Source of the DNA: a virus
Reading direction: 5' to 3' (one strand)
DNA: 64,000 nt
Virus record (IMG/VR): IMGVR_UViG_3300032282_005530
Span: 1-64,000 of that record
The notes beneath the pieces were generated by a model that made no database searches, was not told where the DNA came from, and worked only from the letters and a program-made list of their open reading frames with translations. Shown here piece after piece: positions 38,452 to 46,890 of the stretch; the first letter of the stretch is position 1; each line of letters starts with the position of its first letter. Made by a program: the position numbers and the translations under genes.

Positions 38452-38711
38452 TCAGGTTTATATTCTGTCTTGGTTAATTCTTTCTTTTCACGTTTTATTT
38501 CTTCACGGGCTTCTTCAATATAAGACTCAACTATAGAACCTACTTTTTGGGTAGATTGCTTTTTTATTGTACCACTGAAATATGGAAGTTTTAACAAAGT
38601 TTGTTCTTTACAAACTTCACATTCATTCTTTTTGTCTGTCATCGCATGATAATATTCAAAAGTATTATCACACTTTTCACAATGATATACGTATCTAGGC
38701 ATATCATTCAC
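38448..38711 (-). CDS. FmdB-type zinc-ribbon protein
   Basis: The protein has 87 residues. MPRYVYHCEKCDNTFEYYHAM (from the fourth residue) and CEVCKEQTLLKLPYFSGT give two CxxC knuckles in the spacing of FmdB-type regulatory zinc ribbons. The C-terminal half is a charged helix (EEAREEIKREKKELTK). Such proteins are common in T4-like phages and are thought to bind nucleic acid or proteins. It overlaps both neighbours by a few bases in the same operon. Specific partner unknown. Confidence 0.75.
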   Translation of the reverse strand: MNDMPRYVYHCEKCDNTFEYYHAMTDKKNECEVCKEQTLLKLPYFSGTIKKQSTQKVGSIVESYIEEAREEIKREKKELTKTEYKPE

Positions 38712-38922
38712 TTACAAATTGAGGTACTTCTTCTTCGTCTTCTGGTAATTTTGCTCTCACTGATGGTGGATTTGAAACAACTAATTCTCCATCTGGTCCA
38801 GTAAATAGTTCAAAACCTTTTAACACTGGAACAATGTCAGTCTGAGTTAGTAGGCTATTCTGTAAAGCCATCATTACTGCTCCGAGAGCTTGATTTGATA
38901 ATTTTAATTTTTCCATTTTCAT
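38704..38922 (-). CDS. Small conserved phage protein, unknown function
   Basis: This is a 72-residue protein with the core KLSNQALGAVMMALQNSLL, followed by TDIVPVLKGFEL and a C-terminal Pro/Glu-rich tail. I recall similar proteins in marine T4-like phages, always as unknowns. It overlaps the cupin gene's stop by ATGA and the zinc-ribbon gene's start by 8 bases, so it is translationally coupled on both sides. Confidence 0.65.
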   Translation of the reverse strand: MKMEKLKLSNQALGAVMMALQNSLLTQTDIVPVLKGFELFTGPDGELVVSNPPSVRAKLPEDEEEVPQFVSE

Positions 38923-39257
38923 ACCCTTCCGTAAGAATCTTCGTATCTTACTATATCTTCTTCTGCAAATGAAGTGCCTGTTTGTACTTCTATTACTACG
39001 AGATCATCAGTTCCAACGTTTTCTAATCTGTGTTTTGTAGTTGCTGGAATAAAATATATCATTCCTGCTTGTGTTGGTGAAATTTCATCATCAAGAGTTA
39101 TTTCACCATTTCCACTTATAACACACCACAACTCATTTCTATTTTGATGAGATTGTAGACTAAACTTTTGTCCTGGCTTTACAACTAGTTTTTTTACTTT
39201 ACATTTTTCTTCTTCGTGGAGAATTTGAAACGTTCCCCAAGGTCTTGTTTCTGTCAT
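38919..39257 (-). CDS. Cupin mannose-6-phosphate isomerase-type protein
   Basis: This 112-residue single cupin matches the C-terminal isomerase domain of type II phosphomannose isomerase/ManC: RPWGTFQIL, VKPGQKFSLQSHQNRNELW (metal-binding His and Glu), GMIYFIPATTKHRLEN (third His), LVVIEVQTG and the ending EEDIVRYEDSYGR. It would convert fructose-6-P to mannose-6-P, the first committed step to GDP-mannose. It overlaps the gmd gene's stop, so it is coupled to it. The nucleotidyltransferase half of ManC and a phosphomannomutase are not visible in this window and would have to come from the host or elsewhere in the phage. Confidence 0.8.
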   Translation of the reverse strand: MTETRPWGTFQILHEEEKCKVKKLVVKPGQKFSLQSHQNRNELWCVISGNGEITLDDEISPTQAGMIYFIPATTKHRLENVGTDDLVVIEVQTGTSFAEEDIVRYEDSYGRV

Positions 39258-40234
39258 TTACTGCTCCTTTTCACATATTCTAAATCACTTTCATACATTT
39301 CTTTTGCTAATTGTTTAATATCAGTTTTAGGTTGCCAATTAAGAACTTTTTTTGCTTTTTCTGCATTTCCTAAAAGGAATGGAACTTCATGAGGCCTGAA
39401 TAATCTTGGATCTATTTCTAAATATTTATACGGATCAAGTTGAGCATTGTTAAAAACTAATTCTAAGAAATCTCTAACAGATTTCGAAATACCAGTTGCT
39501 ATTACATAATCGTCCGGTTTATCTTGTTGCAACATCAACCACATAGCCTCAACATAATCTCTTGCATGACCCCAATCTCTTTTTGCATCTAGATTTCCAA
39601 GTTGGATCTTTGCTTGTAGTCCTAATTTAATTTTGGCGGCGGCTATTGTTATTTTTCTTGTTACAAAAGTCTCACCGCGTCTTGGCGATTCATGATTAAA
39701 TAATATACCACTATTTGCATGAATATTATATGAATAACGATAATTTCTAGTTAGATTGTGTGCAAATAATTTAGCACAAGCATATGGAGACGCAGGTGTC
39801 ATCAAGCTAGTTTCTACGTATCCTATTTCTGGTGTTGGTGCATCTCCATACATTTCCGAAGAAGAAGCTTGATAAAATTTTGTATCTGGTTTTATATTTC
39901 TAATTGCTTCTAATATTCTCATAGGTCCCATTGCAACACTATCAACACTATGTTCTACTAAATCAAAAGAAACTTTTACATGAGATTGTGCAGCTATGTT
40001 GTAAATTTCATCTGGTTTATATTGTTGTATAAATCTATAAATCGAGCCATTATCATTTAAATCATAATATTCTAACTTAAAATTAGAATCTGATAATATA
40101 TGATCTATTCTATTGGTATTGATTAGACTTGTTCTTCTTTTTGTGCCAATTACTTTATATCCTTTAGACAATAAAAGTTCTGCTAAATAAGAACCATCTT
40201 GGCCAGTAACTCCAGTTATAAGTGCGGTTTTCAA
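39254..40234 (-). CDS. gmd: GDP-mannose 4,6-dehydratase, TTG start
   Basis: This 326-residue short-chain dehydrogenase has an N-terminal Rossmann motif (GVTGQDGSYLAE), the GMD signature QASSSEMYGDAP (catalytic Ser125 and Glu127) and YACAK (Tyr151, Lys155), then GILFNHESPRRGETFVTRKI, all typical of Gmd. The start is a TTG (40232-40234) with AGGAG upstream. It converts GDP-D-mannose to GDP-4-keto-6-deoxy-D-mannose, the shared precursor for L-fucose, colitose, perosamine and rhamnose. The next enzymes in the operon point to colitose. Confidence 0.92.
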   Translation of the reverse strand: MKTALITGVTGQDGSYLAELLLSKGYKVIGTKRRTSLINTNRIDHILSDSNFKLEYYDLNDNGSIYRFIQQYKPDEIYNIAAQSHVKVSFDLVEHSVDSVAMGPMRILEAIRNIKPDTKFYQASSSEMYGDAPTPEIGYVETSLMTPASPYACAKLFAHNLTRNYRYSYNIHANSGILFNHESPRRGETFVTRKITIAAAKIKLGLQAKIQLGNLDAKRDWGHARDYVEAMWLMLQQDKPDDYVIATGISKSVRDFLELVFNNAQLDPYKYLEIDPRLFRPHEVPFLLGNAEKAKKVLNWQPKTDIKQLAKEMYESDLEYVKRSSK

Positions 40235-40260
40235 AATAGACTCCTAAATATTAATATCTT

Positions 40261-41421
40261 TTAAATAACACAATTAATTAAATCACAAACTTGCTTAATA
40301 TCATCATATGTTAAATTTTGATTATTTGGTACATATAAACCATATTTATGTATTAAATCACAATTTTTTAGATTTGTTATTCCATGATTTTTAATCCAAA
40401 ATGGTTGTAATCCCATAGAGCCAGCAATCAATGGACGACACTCAATATTATTATTTTTTAATACATCTATTATTGTATTTCTATTTTTAGAAACAATTGG
40501 AAATGCAAAATTTGATATTAAATTTTCTCTCATAGCAATATTAACATTATTATTTTTAATATTATTTAAATAAGTTTTAAAATTTTCGAATCTTACTTTA
40601 GAAAAACTTTCTAAATTTTTTATTTGCCTCAAGCCTATAAAAGCTTGTAAATCCGTTGCTCTAAAATTAAATCCAGAATAATAAAATGTATATAAAGAAT
40701 CAAAACCGGTTATTTTCCACTCATCTCTAAGTTTATTTTTAAAATGTTCATTATTGTCTCGATCCCATCCGTGATTTCTGATACTCAATAGAACCTGATA
40801 CAATTCTTCATCATTTGTATTTATGAAACCACCTTCTATTGTGCTAAGGTGATGGCCAAAATAAAATGAATAAAAAGAAGCAAGTCCAAAATTTCCTAAA
40901 TATGTATCTTTATATTTACTTCCAGCACTTTCGCAATTATCTTCCAATAATAAAACATCATACTTTTTACATAATTCCACAATTCTATTCATATCTGGAA
41001 CTAATCCTAAAACTGAAACTAAAATTAAAGAAGATGGATTTTCTTTTTCGAAGATTTGCTCTAAATGTTCTAGATCACAAGATAAATCTTGTAAATTACA
41101 ATCACACAATATTACATCCATACCTAATATTTCCGGAGATGAAACATCAGTATGCCAACTTAAAGAAGGTACGACTATTTTATTGTTCTTCAATCTTCCC
41201 ATTTGTTGAAGCGCACTTAGGGTTAAAAATATCGCAGAAGAACCAGAATTAACAAATACAGAATATTTAGTACCTATTTTTTCTGCCCATCTATCTTGAA
41301 GTTCAACAGTTAATTTTCCTTTTGTTAGTTGAGGAGTATCTTCTGTACTCAACCATTCACAAAGAGATCTAATATCTTCTTTATTTATTGTATCATTTAC
41401 AAGTTTTATCATAGTATTCAT
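40261..41421 (-). CDS. colD: GDP-4-keto-6-deoxymannose 3-dehydratase (ColD-type PLP/PMP enzyme)
   Basis: This 386-residue DegT/DnrJ/EryC1-family fold type I enzyme has the PLP-binding Asp in LLLEDNCESAG (D161). At the position where aminotransferases keep the Schiff-base Lys (SFxxxK) it reads SFYFGHHLSTIEGG, so His190 replaces Lys. A His there is the known hallmark of 3-dehydratases such as ColD and of the related CDP-sugar enzyme E1. With gmd next door, the substrate should be GDP-4-keto-6-deoxymannose and the product a 3,6-dideoxy intermediate of colitose. The start may be ATG 41421 or 41412; it overlaps the next gene's end. Confidence 0.85.
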   Translation of the reverse strand: MNTMIKLVNDTINKEDIRSLCEWLSTEDTPQLTKGKLTVELQDRWAEKIGTKYSVFVNSGSSAIFLTLSALQQMGRLKNNKIVVPSLSWHTDVSSPEILGMDVILCDCNLQDLSCDLEHLEQIFEKENPSSLILVSVLGLVPDMNRIVELCKKYDVLLLEDNCESAGSKYKDTYLGNFGLASFYSFYFGHHLSTIEGGFINTNDEELYQVLLSIRNHGWDRDNNEHFKNKLRDEWKITGFDSLYTFYYSGFNFRATDLQAFIGLRQIKNLESFSKVRFENFKTYLNNIKNNNVNIAMRENLISNFAFPIVSKNRNTIIDVLKNNNIECRPLIAGSMGLQPFWIKNHGITNLKNCDLIHKYGLYVPNNQNLTYDDIKQVCDLINCVI

Positions 41422-42298
41422 ATACCTTTCTTATTCCATCAAATAGATTTATAAAATTATAATTTCCAATAATATTTAAAAGCTTTTTATTTGTTACATC
41501 TTTTCTATGTTGACCATTTGGCTTTGTTGTGTCAAAAATAATTTGCAAATTTTGATTATTAGTAGACTTTAAAGCTATTTCCGCTATTTCTTTTATATTG
41601 TAAATCTCATTATTAGATACATTACAGTTTTCAGTTATATTATTATCTAAAAATATTTTTATTATATATGCTAAATCTTTAGCATGCATAAATTGCCTTA
41701 TTGGCGTACCATCTCCATAAATTTCTATATTTTGTTTTTTATTTTTATTTGCTTCATGTATTTTTCTTATCAAAGATGAAACATAATGTGAGTTTTCATC
41801 AAATTTATCATATTCTCCATACAGATTACATGGTATTAAATAATTATATTTTTTATTATATTGTTTATTAATAGAGTCAATTTGTACTGCTAAAGTTCTC
41901 TTTGCATATGCATATGAAAAATTTGACTTAGCTGGTGGACCTTCGAATAGCATATCTTCATTCATTGGATAATTCGCAACAATATCAGGATATATGCAGG
42001 TACTTAAAACAGACAAACAATCTTCTACTGAATATTTTACACAATTTTGTAATAAGAATGTGTTCATCAATACATTTTCTTCTAAAAATTGTACTGGGTA
42101 TTTTAGATTTTCTGTTATACCGCCTACTCTTGCTGCTAGATGTATTACTTTTGTTGGCTTAATATCTTTAAAAAGCTTATCTACTTGTTGTTGACTAGTC
42201 AAATCACAGTCTTTTGAAGATAAATATATGCCTTCGAACTTTAATTCTTTAAGGAATTTGCCAACCATTCCGGAACCGCCAGTTATTAAAGTTGTCAT
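41393..42298 (-). CDS. colC: GDP-L-fucose/GDP-L-colitose synthase-type epimerase-reductase
   Basis: The 301-residue protein has a Rossmann start GGSGMVGKFL, LAARVGGI, the Fcl/ColC signature STCIYPD (residues 99-105) and the catalytic SYAYAK (Tyr129, Lys133). This family does C5 (and for fucose C3/C5) epimerisation and C4 reduction with NADPH. Fcl and ColC are homologous, so the sequence alone cannot separate them. The adjacent ColD-type gene makes colitose synthase the better call. A Shine-Dalgarno GGAG precedes the ATG. Confidence 0.75.
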   Translation of the reverse strand: MTTLITGGSGMVGKFLKELKFEGIYLSSKDCDLTSQQQVDKLFKDIKPTKVIHLAARVGGITENLKYPVQFLEENVLMNTFLLQNCVKYSVEDCLSVLSTCIYPDIVANYPMNEDMLFEGPPAKSNFSYAYAKRTLAVQIDSINKQYNKKYNYLIPCNLYGEYDKFDENSHYVSSLIRKIHEANKNKKQNIEIYGDGTPIRQFMHAKDLAYIIKIFLDNNITENCNVSNNEIYNIKEIAEIALKSTNNQNLQIIFDTTKPNGQHRKDVTNKKLLNIIGNYNFINLFDGIRKVYEYYDKTCK

Positions 42299-42897
42299 TT
42301 ATTTTTTCTCCAACACTCCCAAACAAAAGGAAAGTCATAAATTTTAATAAAATTATTTTCTATTAATAAATTTTGTATATTATTACGACGATTTTGACAA
42401 TTTTCAATAAAATCATGAAATTGAACTTGTATGGAATTTATTTTTTGAATTGTATATTTTAAATCAGCTAAATTTTCTAATAAACTATATTCTTCACCTT
42501 CTATATTTATTTGGATTAAATCAATTTTATTTAAAGAAAAAATTTCAAACAATTTTTCAATTGTAATCATTTTTATGTCTATAAAATTATCAGTTTTTTT
42601 ATAAACAGAACTAGCATCCTTGTCTAAATATATTTTTTGTGTAGTATTTTTATCTGAAATACCACAATTTAAAATGTGAACCTTTTTATTGTTTTTATAT
42701 TTTTCTACTAGTATATTATAAAATTCTGGTACAGATTCTAATAAAATTATATTAGGATTATATTTTTTAATAATTTTATCTGCCCATACACCAGTATACG
42801 CTCCTAAGTCAACAACATAACTATCTTCATTGAGCTCGTGTTGAACAGAAAATGTATTATCTCCATTCGATGAGAACCAATTATTTATATTGCTCAT
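42295..42897 (-). CDS. FkbM-type methyltransferase
   Basis: The 200-residue protein has an N-terminal SAM-binding motif (YVVDLGAYTGVWADKI), then ILLESVPEF and a second signature region KIDLIQINIEGEEYSLLE typical of the FkbM family, followed by IQVQFHDF. These enzymes usually O-methylate sugars or glycolipids. It sits between the epimerase-reductase and GT10 genes, so O-methylation of the glycan made by this operon is likely. The stop overlaps the next start (ATGA). Confidence 0.8.
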   Translation of the reverse strand: MSNINNWFSSNGDNTFSVQHELNEDSYVVDLGAYTGVWADKIIKKYNPNIILLESVPEFYNILVEKYKNNKKVHILNCGISDKNTTQKIYLDKDASSVYKKTDNFIDIKMITIEKLFEIFSLNKIDLIQINIEGEEYSLLENLADLKYTIQKINSIQVQFHDFIENCQNRRNNIQNLLIENNFIKIYDFPFVWECWRKNK

Positions 42898-42900
42898 AAT

Positions 42901-43719
42901 TCATATTTCCTTCAGTAGTAAAGAATATAACGCTCTCTCTAGCATATCATAGTTAAGACTAAGATTAAAATTAATATCAATATGCTTTTTTTTACTTTCA
43001 TAAAGTTTAAAATCTATCTTATTTATTATTTTTTCTAAATAAGATAAATTATCGAATGTTAATATGCCATCTTTATTAAAATAATCACCTATATTTGGAC
43101 AACCCCAATAAATTGGTATTGTACCAACTGCAATACAATCGATTATTTTTTCAGTAAAATACCCTTCTATTTTAGCATTTTCTACAATAATAGAAAACAT
43201 ATAATCATTTAATCCATCTTCTTTAAATTTTATTGGCTTTGTTGAGCTTCCAAAAAAATCTATGTCAAAATTATTAAATTTTTTATAAATATCGTGCCTT
43301 AATTTATGTCCTTCAAGAAAATTTTTTTCAGAAAATATCATAGATATTTTCTTACTCTTTTTTTCAATAACTTGTGGATTTTTTATCCAACAACCACCCA
43401 AAGGAAGATATAAACCATTTGAAATATTTTTTATTAAATTTATATCATGAGTATATATACGATCAAATTTAGTACAATTTTCTTCCAAATAATCATATAC
43501 ATGAGGTATTAATTTGCGGCACTCTAAAGGCATCGCAATTTTTTTACCAGAAATATTTTCTATAAAATTAGATCTAATAAAATTATCAGTAAAAATAAAA
43601 ATATTTGAATTATTAAAATTATTTCTTTCATATTCGATTAAATTAAATTCTTTATTAGGAACAGAATATTTAATATGAGAAAAGTTTGAATCAAATAAAT
43701 TAACAGTAATTTTATTCAT
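42901..43719 (-). CDS. GT10-type (alpha-1,3-fucosyltransferase family) glycosyltransferase
   Basis: The protein has 272 residues from the ATG at 43719, which overlaps the stop of the GT11 gene (ATGA); an upstream in-frame ATG at 43794 would give a 25-residue shadow extension. The hallmark YFTEKIIDCIAVGTIPIYWG and the following CPNIGDYFN match GT10 fucosyltransferases, whose nucleotide-sugar site carries this motif. Donor is probably a GDP-6-deoxy-L-sugar made by the operon, either fucose or colitose. Acceptor and linkage are unknown. Confidence 0.75.
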   Translation of the reverse strand: MNKITVNLFDSNFSHIKYSVPNKEFNLIEYERNNFNNSNIFIFTDNFIRSNFIENISGKKIAMPLECRKLIPHVYDYLEENCTKFDRIYTHDINLIKNISNGLYLPLGGCWIKNPQVIEKKSKKISMIFSEKNFLEGHKLRHDIYKKFNNFDIDFFGSSTKPIKFKEDGLNDYMFSIIVENAKIEGYFTEKIIDCIAVGTIPIYWGCPNIGDYFNKDGILTFDNLSYLEKIINKIDFKLYESKKKHIDINFNLSLNYDMLERALYSLLLKEI

Positions 43720-44495
43720 ATTTTTATCCAGTCTTCCGGAAAAAGATCTTGTGTATCTTGTGGACCAAATTCGCCAAACCACTTGATGGGACAAATTACC
43801 TTTTTTTGTTTATTTTTATTTAACCATGCAGACCACCAACTAAAAGTACTATTTGCAATAACATTAAAAGAACATCTAGACATTAAATATAGATCTATAT
43901 AATCTTGTTCGTTATTAATAAATTGTAAATTTTTAAATTTTAAATTATGTTTGCACCATTCTACATCGTCACTGAACAATAAAATATTTTTATCTTCGTT
44001 TAAAATTTGTAATGCATTTTTATAATATTCAATATCACATACTGGATGTATTTTAGGATATCTCAAGTAATCGCCTCTTCTAACATGTAAAGAAATTGAA
44101 TTATTAAAATCTATATTCGAATATTTTTTATTTATATAAGAACTTATTTCTTCTGTTTCTTCAAATAATTTTTTAATGTCTTCTTTATGATCGATAAAAT
44201 ATTTTTCACTCTGAAAATATCCATCTAAAATTTGATTATTTTCAAGTGTAATTTGTTCATATGAAAATTTTTTTTCATTAAAAGATTTTAAATATAAATT
44301 TGGCTTTTCTTTTGATAATATAATTTTTGAAAAAATATTATTTTTATATTTATCAAAACTATATCCGTGAATTGAAGTATTGACATAGTTTTGATAAATG
44401 ACTAATTCTGTTGAAAGATTTTTGGATAAAGAAAAAGCCGCAGCTATTTGAAATAGCTGATTTCCTAGTCCGCCTTTTAAATTGCAGGATATCAT
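43716..44495 (-). CDS. GT11-type (alpha-1,2-fucosyl/colitosyltransferase) glycosyltransferase
   Basis: This 259-residue protein begins MISCNLKGGLGNQLFQIAAA, the GT11 N-terminal signature, and carries the donor-binding motif HVRRGDYL (137-144) followed by a C-terminal FNVIANSTFSWWSAWLN block, typical of alpha-1,2-fucosyltransferases. Known colitosyltransferases of E. coli O-antigen clusters belong to the same family. With ColD/ColC in the same operon, transfer of colitose is a specific inference. Coupled by ATGA to the GT2 gene upstream. Confidence 0.85.
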   Translation of the reverse strand: MISCNLKGGLGNQLFQIAAAFSLSKNLSTELVIYQNYVNTSIHGYSFDKYKNNIFSKIILSKEKPNLYLKSFNEKKFSYEQITLENNQILDGYFQSEKYFIDHKEDIKKLFEETEEISSYINKKYSNIDFNNSISLHVRRGDYLRYPKIHPVCDIEYYKNALQILNEDKNILLFSDDVEWCKHNLKFKNLQFINNEQDYIDLYLMSRCSFNVIANSTFSWWSAWLNKNKQKKVICPIKWFGEFGPQDTQDLFPEDWIKI

Positions 44496-45226
44496 ATGTT
44501 TAATTTATTATATGGTATTTTATTTCTTATTTTACGATCGGTTGATAATTGTAGATTAAGATTTACTTTATGATCATTTATTGGATTGCTAGTATTATAG
44601 CAATAAAGAATATCAGATACACATTTATGTTTTCCACCACTCATCTCTAACATCGGAAACATTATGGCTAAATCCCACGCCATTCTATAAAATTCACCAT
44701 CATCATCTTTTAAGTCTTCTATTTTTATATTTTTCCAAAGTTTATATTTAAAAGTTCTTAAATGACTCGCTCTCCATGTGTCTTTTCTATAAAGATTATT
44801 TTTTATAACATTTTCTGAATACGAAGTAACATTTGAAGGTAAAATTCCTTGTGGATAATGTACATAAGTTCCATATGTTAACAATATATCTTCGTTAGAA
44901 TAATAATAATTTAACTTATACAAAGCAAAATCATCAAATAACCAGTCATCTCCATCTAATAATACTATAACATCTTCATCGCTTGGTTTTGAATAGTTAA
45001 TAGTATCATAAATATTTTTTAAAGCATATTTTTTTTCAGTATTCGTTATAATATTTAATTTAGGATCCTTATATTTATTTAATACTTCTAATCCACGATC
45101 TGTAGAAATATCATCAGAAAAATAACATGAAAAATTATCATATTTTTGAGATAATAAACTTTCTACCGTTTTAGACAACCATTTTTCTGTGTTATAAAAT
45201 GGAATTATAATTTTAAAATTAATCAT
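44492..45226 (-). CDS. GT2-family glycosyltransferase
   Basis: The 244-residue protein has the GT-A fold start FKIIIPFYNTEKWLSKTVESL, SDDISTDRG and the nucleotide-metal motif VIVLLDGDDWLFDD (DxD-type), followed by LTYGTYVHYP and WRASHLRTFKYKLW. It adds a sugar from an NDP donor; donor and acceptor are not readable. Overlaps the GT11 start by ATGA. It may extend the same glycan chain. Confidence 0.8.
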   Translation of the reverse strand: MINFKIIIPFYNTEKWLSKTVESLLSQKYDNFSCYFSDDISTDRGLEVLNKYKDPKLNIITNTEKKYALKNIYDTINYSKPSDEDVIVLLDGDDWLFDDFALYKLNYYYSNEDILLTYGTYVHYPQGILPSNVTSYSENVIKNNLYRKDTWRASHLRTFKYKLWKNIKIEDLKDDDGEFYRMAWDLAIMFPMLEMSGGKHKCVSDILYCYNTSNPINDHKVNLNLQLSTDRKIRNKIPYNKLNI

Positions 45227-45229
45227 ATT

Positions 45230-45835
45230 TTAATGTCCTACTTTATACATGATATAGTCTGAAATATAGATTTTTGCTTTATTGTCAATACTCTTCTTTA
45301 AGAAGAAAAAATCTTCTGCTTCACTAGATTCAAATAATATATTATTTTCTTTTAAAAAAGATGTTTTTATAGCAAAAGATATACCTACATTTCCAACATA
45401 TAAAGAGTTATTTCCATATCTTGGAATTATTGTTCCATCTTTTAAAATCATTCTAAATATGCAAAAATCAAAATCATTTTTATTTGATTCCAATTTTAAT
45501 GCTTCAACATAATCAGATGACAAAGTATCGTCATCATCTAAAAAGCCTATCCACTCGGAATCAATCTGTTTGTTTAGTAAATGATTTCTAACGCCGCCGG
45601 CTTTACTGTGATTTTGTGCTTTAAAATCAACATTTTTTAAAAAACCTGTTTTAGGAAGATAAAAATAATTTATTCTATCGTCTTGCATTGGTATTTTTAT
45701 TTGTTGTTCAGTTAATCCATCAAATCCAACATAAGCACACCAATCATCTTGGCTTTGTTTTATTAATGAATTTAAAGAATTATTTAAACTTTCTCTCGCT
45801 ACACTTGGTATAATAAAAGTAATAAATTTTTTCAT
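45230..45835 (-). CDS. GT2-family glycosyltransferase, short
   Basis: The protein has about 201 residues from the ATG at 45835, which overlaps the previous stop (ATGA); an in-frame ATG at 45865 would only add ten residues. The start ITFIIPSVARESLNNSLNSL and the sequence EWIGFLDDDDTLSSDYVEAL (DxD motif) identify a GT2 catalytic core. It is short for the family and ends soon after FFLKKSIDNKAKIYIS, so it has only the core domain. Donor unknown. Confidence 0.75.
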   Translation of the reverse strand: MKKFITFIIPSVARESLNNSLNSLIKQSQDDWCAYVGFDGLTEQQIKIPMQDDRINYFYLPKTGFLKNVDFKAQNHSKAGGVRNHLLNKQIDSEWIGFLDDDDTLSSDYVEALKLESNKNDFDFCIFRMILKDGTIIPRYGNNSLYVGNVGISFAIKTSFLKENNILFESSEAEDFFFLKKSIDNKAKIYISDYIMYKVGH

Positions 45836-46890
45836 AATATTATTTTTGATATTTTGTTGTTCCAAATTTTTCCAAACAATACATGATCGCTTATCATCTG
45901 TTTATCATTCTTTTTTTCTCCAACAGAATTAAATGTCAAAGATTCATCATGCCAAAAAAATAAATCTTTTCCATAATACATCACTTTCTTATTGTCTTCA
46001 GAAACTCTCAGACAAATATCAACATCCTGAAAGTTTTTCGAAAGTGAAGGATTTAATCCGCCATTTTTAATAAACCAAAATAAATCATATAAATGAAAAG
46101 CACCGGTTATAAATGTTTCACCTTTATCGCAATTTACTAAATGATTATTGGGTTTAGAAAATCTTTTAAAATGTAGTGGATTATATAATATTGGATTATT
46201 TGCAAATTGTATCCAAGCTCCACCTCCAAATTGAACTGTTCCTCTCCATTTTCCATCTTTCATATCTGGAAAATGTTGCTTCACATTTTCACTATCTTCT
46301 GTATGGCCTCTAAATGATTTAAGAGGATAAAGAAGTTTAGTTCCGGAAATAGTTGAACCATCTTCTCTGTGCTTTTTAATTATTGTTTCTAAGTATTCTC
46401 TTTTTTCAACCCATAAATCATTATTCCACAATATTATTTCTTCACAACCTAATTTGTTGGCGACATATGCTCCAATATTACAAAGCATTGAAAAGTTGAA
46501 ACCCTTTTGATTATCAACTTGTAATAAAGAAAGAGAAGAGTATTTTAAAAGAGACGAATAATCATCTGTAGAACGATCATCAACTACCATTATATTACAA
46601 ATCTCATCAACCTTGTTGATGAATAAATTATTCAAAGTATATTCAATTAAATCTAGATTATTCCTTGAAGGAATAATAATAAATGGTTTTGTTTTATCAA
46701 ATTGTGTTTTTTGTTTTGTAAATTTGCAAATATATTCAACATCAATAGATTTAAATTTCGCTTGTTCTCCAATTACTTCATCAAGCAAGATTTCTTTTTG
46801 TTTGACTATAAATTTATCTGTAAAAATATCTATATCTTCATTAAATAAATTACACTCAAAGAATAATTTCTGTTCCATCTGATTTTCCAT
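45832..46890 (-). CDS. GT2-family glycosyltransferase with N-terminal extension
   Basis: The 352-residue protein carries an N-terminal ~60-residue extension, then FIIIPSRNNLDLIEYTLNNL, MVVDDRSTDDYSSLL, and EIILWNNDLWVEKREYLET, the DxD-like catalytic site. A FITGAFHLYDLFWF region and QDVDICLRVSEDNKK follow. This is the layout of rhamnosyl- or galactofuranosyl-type GT2 enzymes, but the donor cannot be set. The start overlaps the upstream gene by 23-35 bases (ATG 46890 or 46878). Confidence 0.75.
   Translation of the reverse strand: MENQMEQKLFFECNLFNEDIDIFTDKFIVKQKEILLDEVIGEQAKFKSIDVEYICKFTKQKTQFDKTKPFIIIPSRNNLDLIEYTLNNLFINKVDEICNIMVVDDRSTDDYSSLLKYSSLSLLQVDNQKGFNFSMLCNIGAYVANKLGCEEIILWNNDLWVEKREYLETIIKKHREDGSTISGTKLLYPLKSFRGHTEDSENVKQHFPDMKDGKWRGTVQFGGGAWIQFANNPILYNPLHFKRFSKPNNHLVNCDKGETFITGAFHLYDLFWFIKNGGLNPSLSKNFQDVDICLRVSEDNKKVMYYGKDLFFWHDESLTFNSVGEKKNDKQMISDHVLFGKIWNNKISKIIL

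Noticed and set aside
43720-43794. Longer start for the GT10 gene
   Set aside because: The extension overlaps the GT11 gene and lacks family similarity, while the ATG at 43719 gives a standard ATGA coupling.
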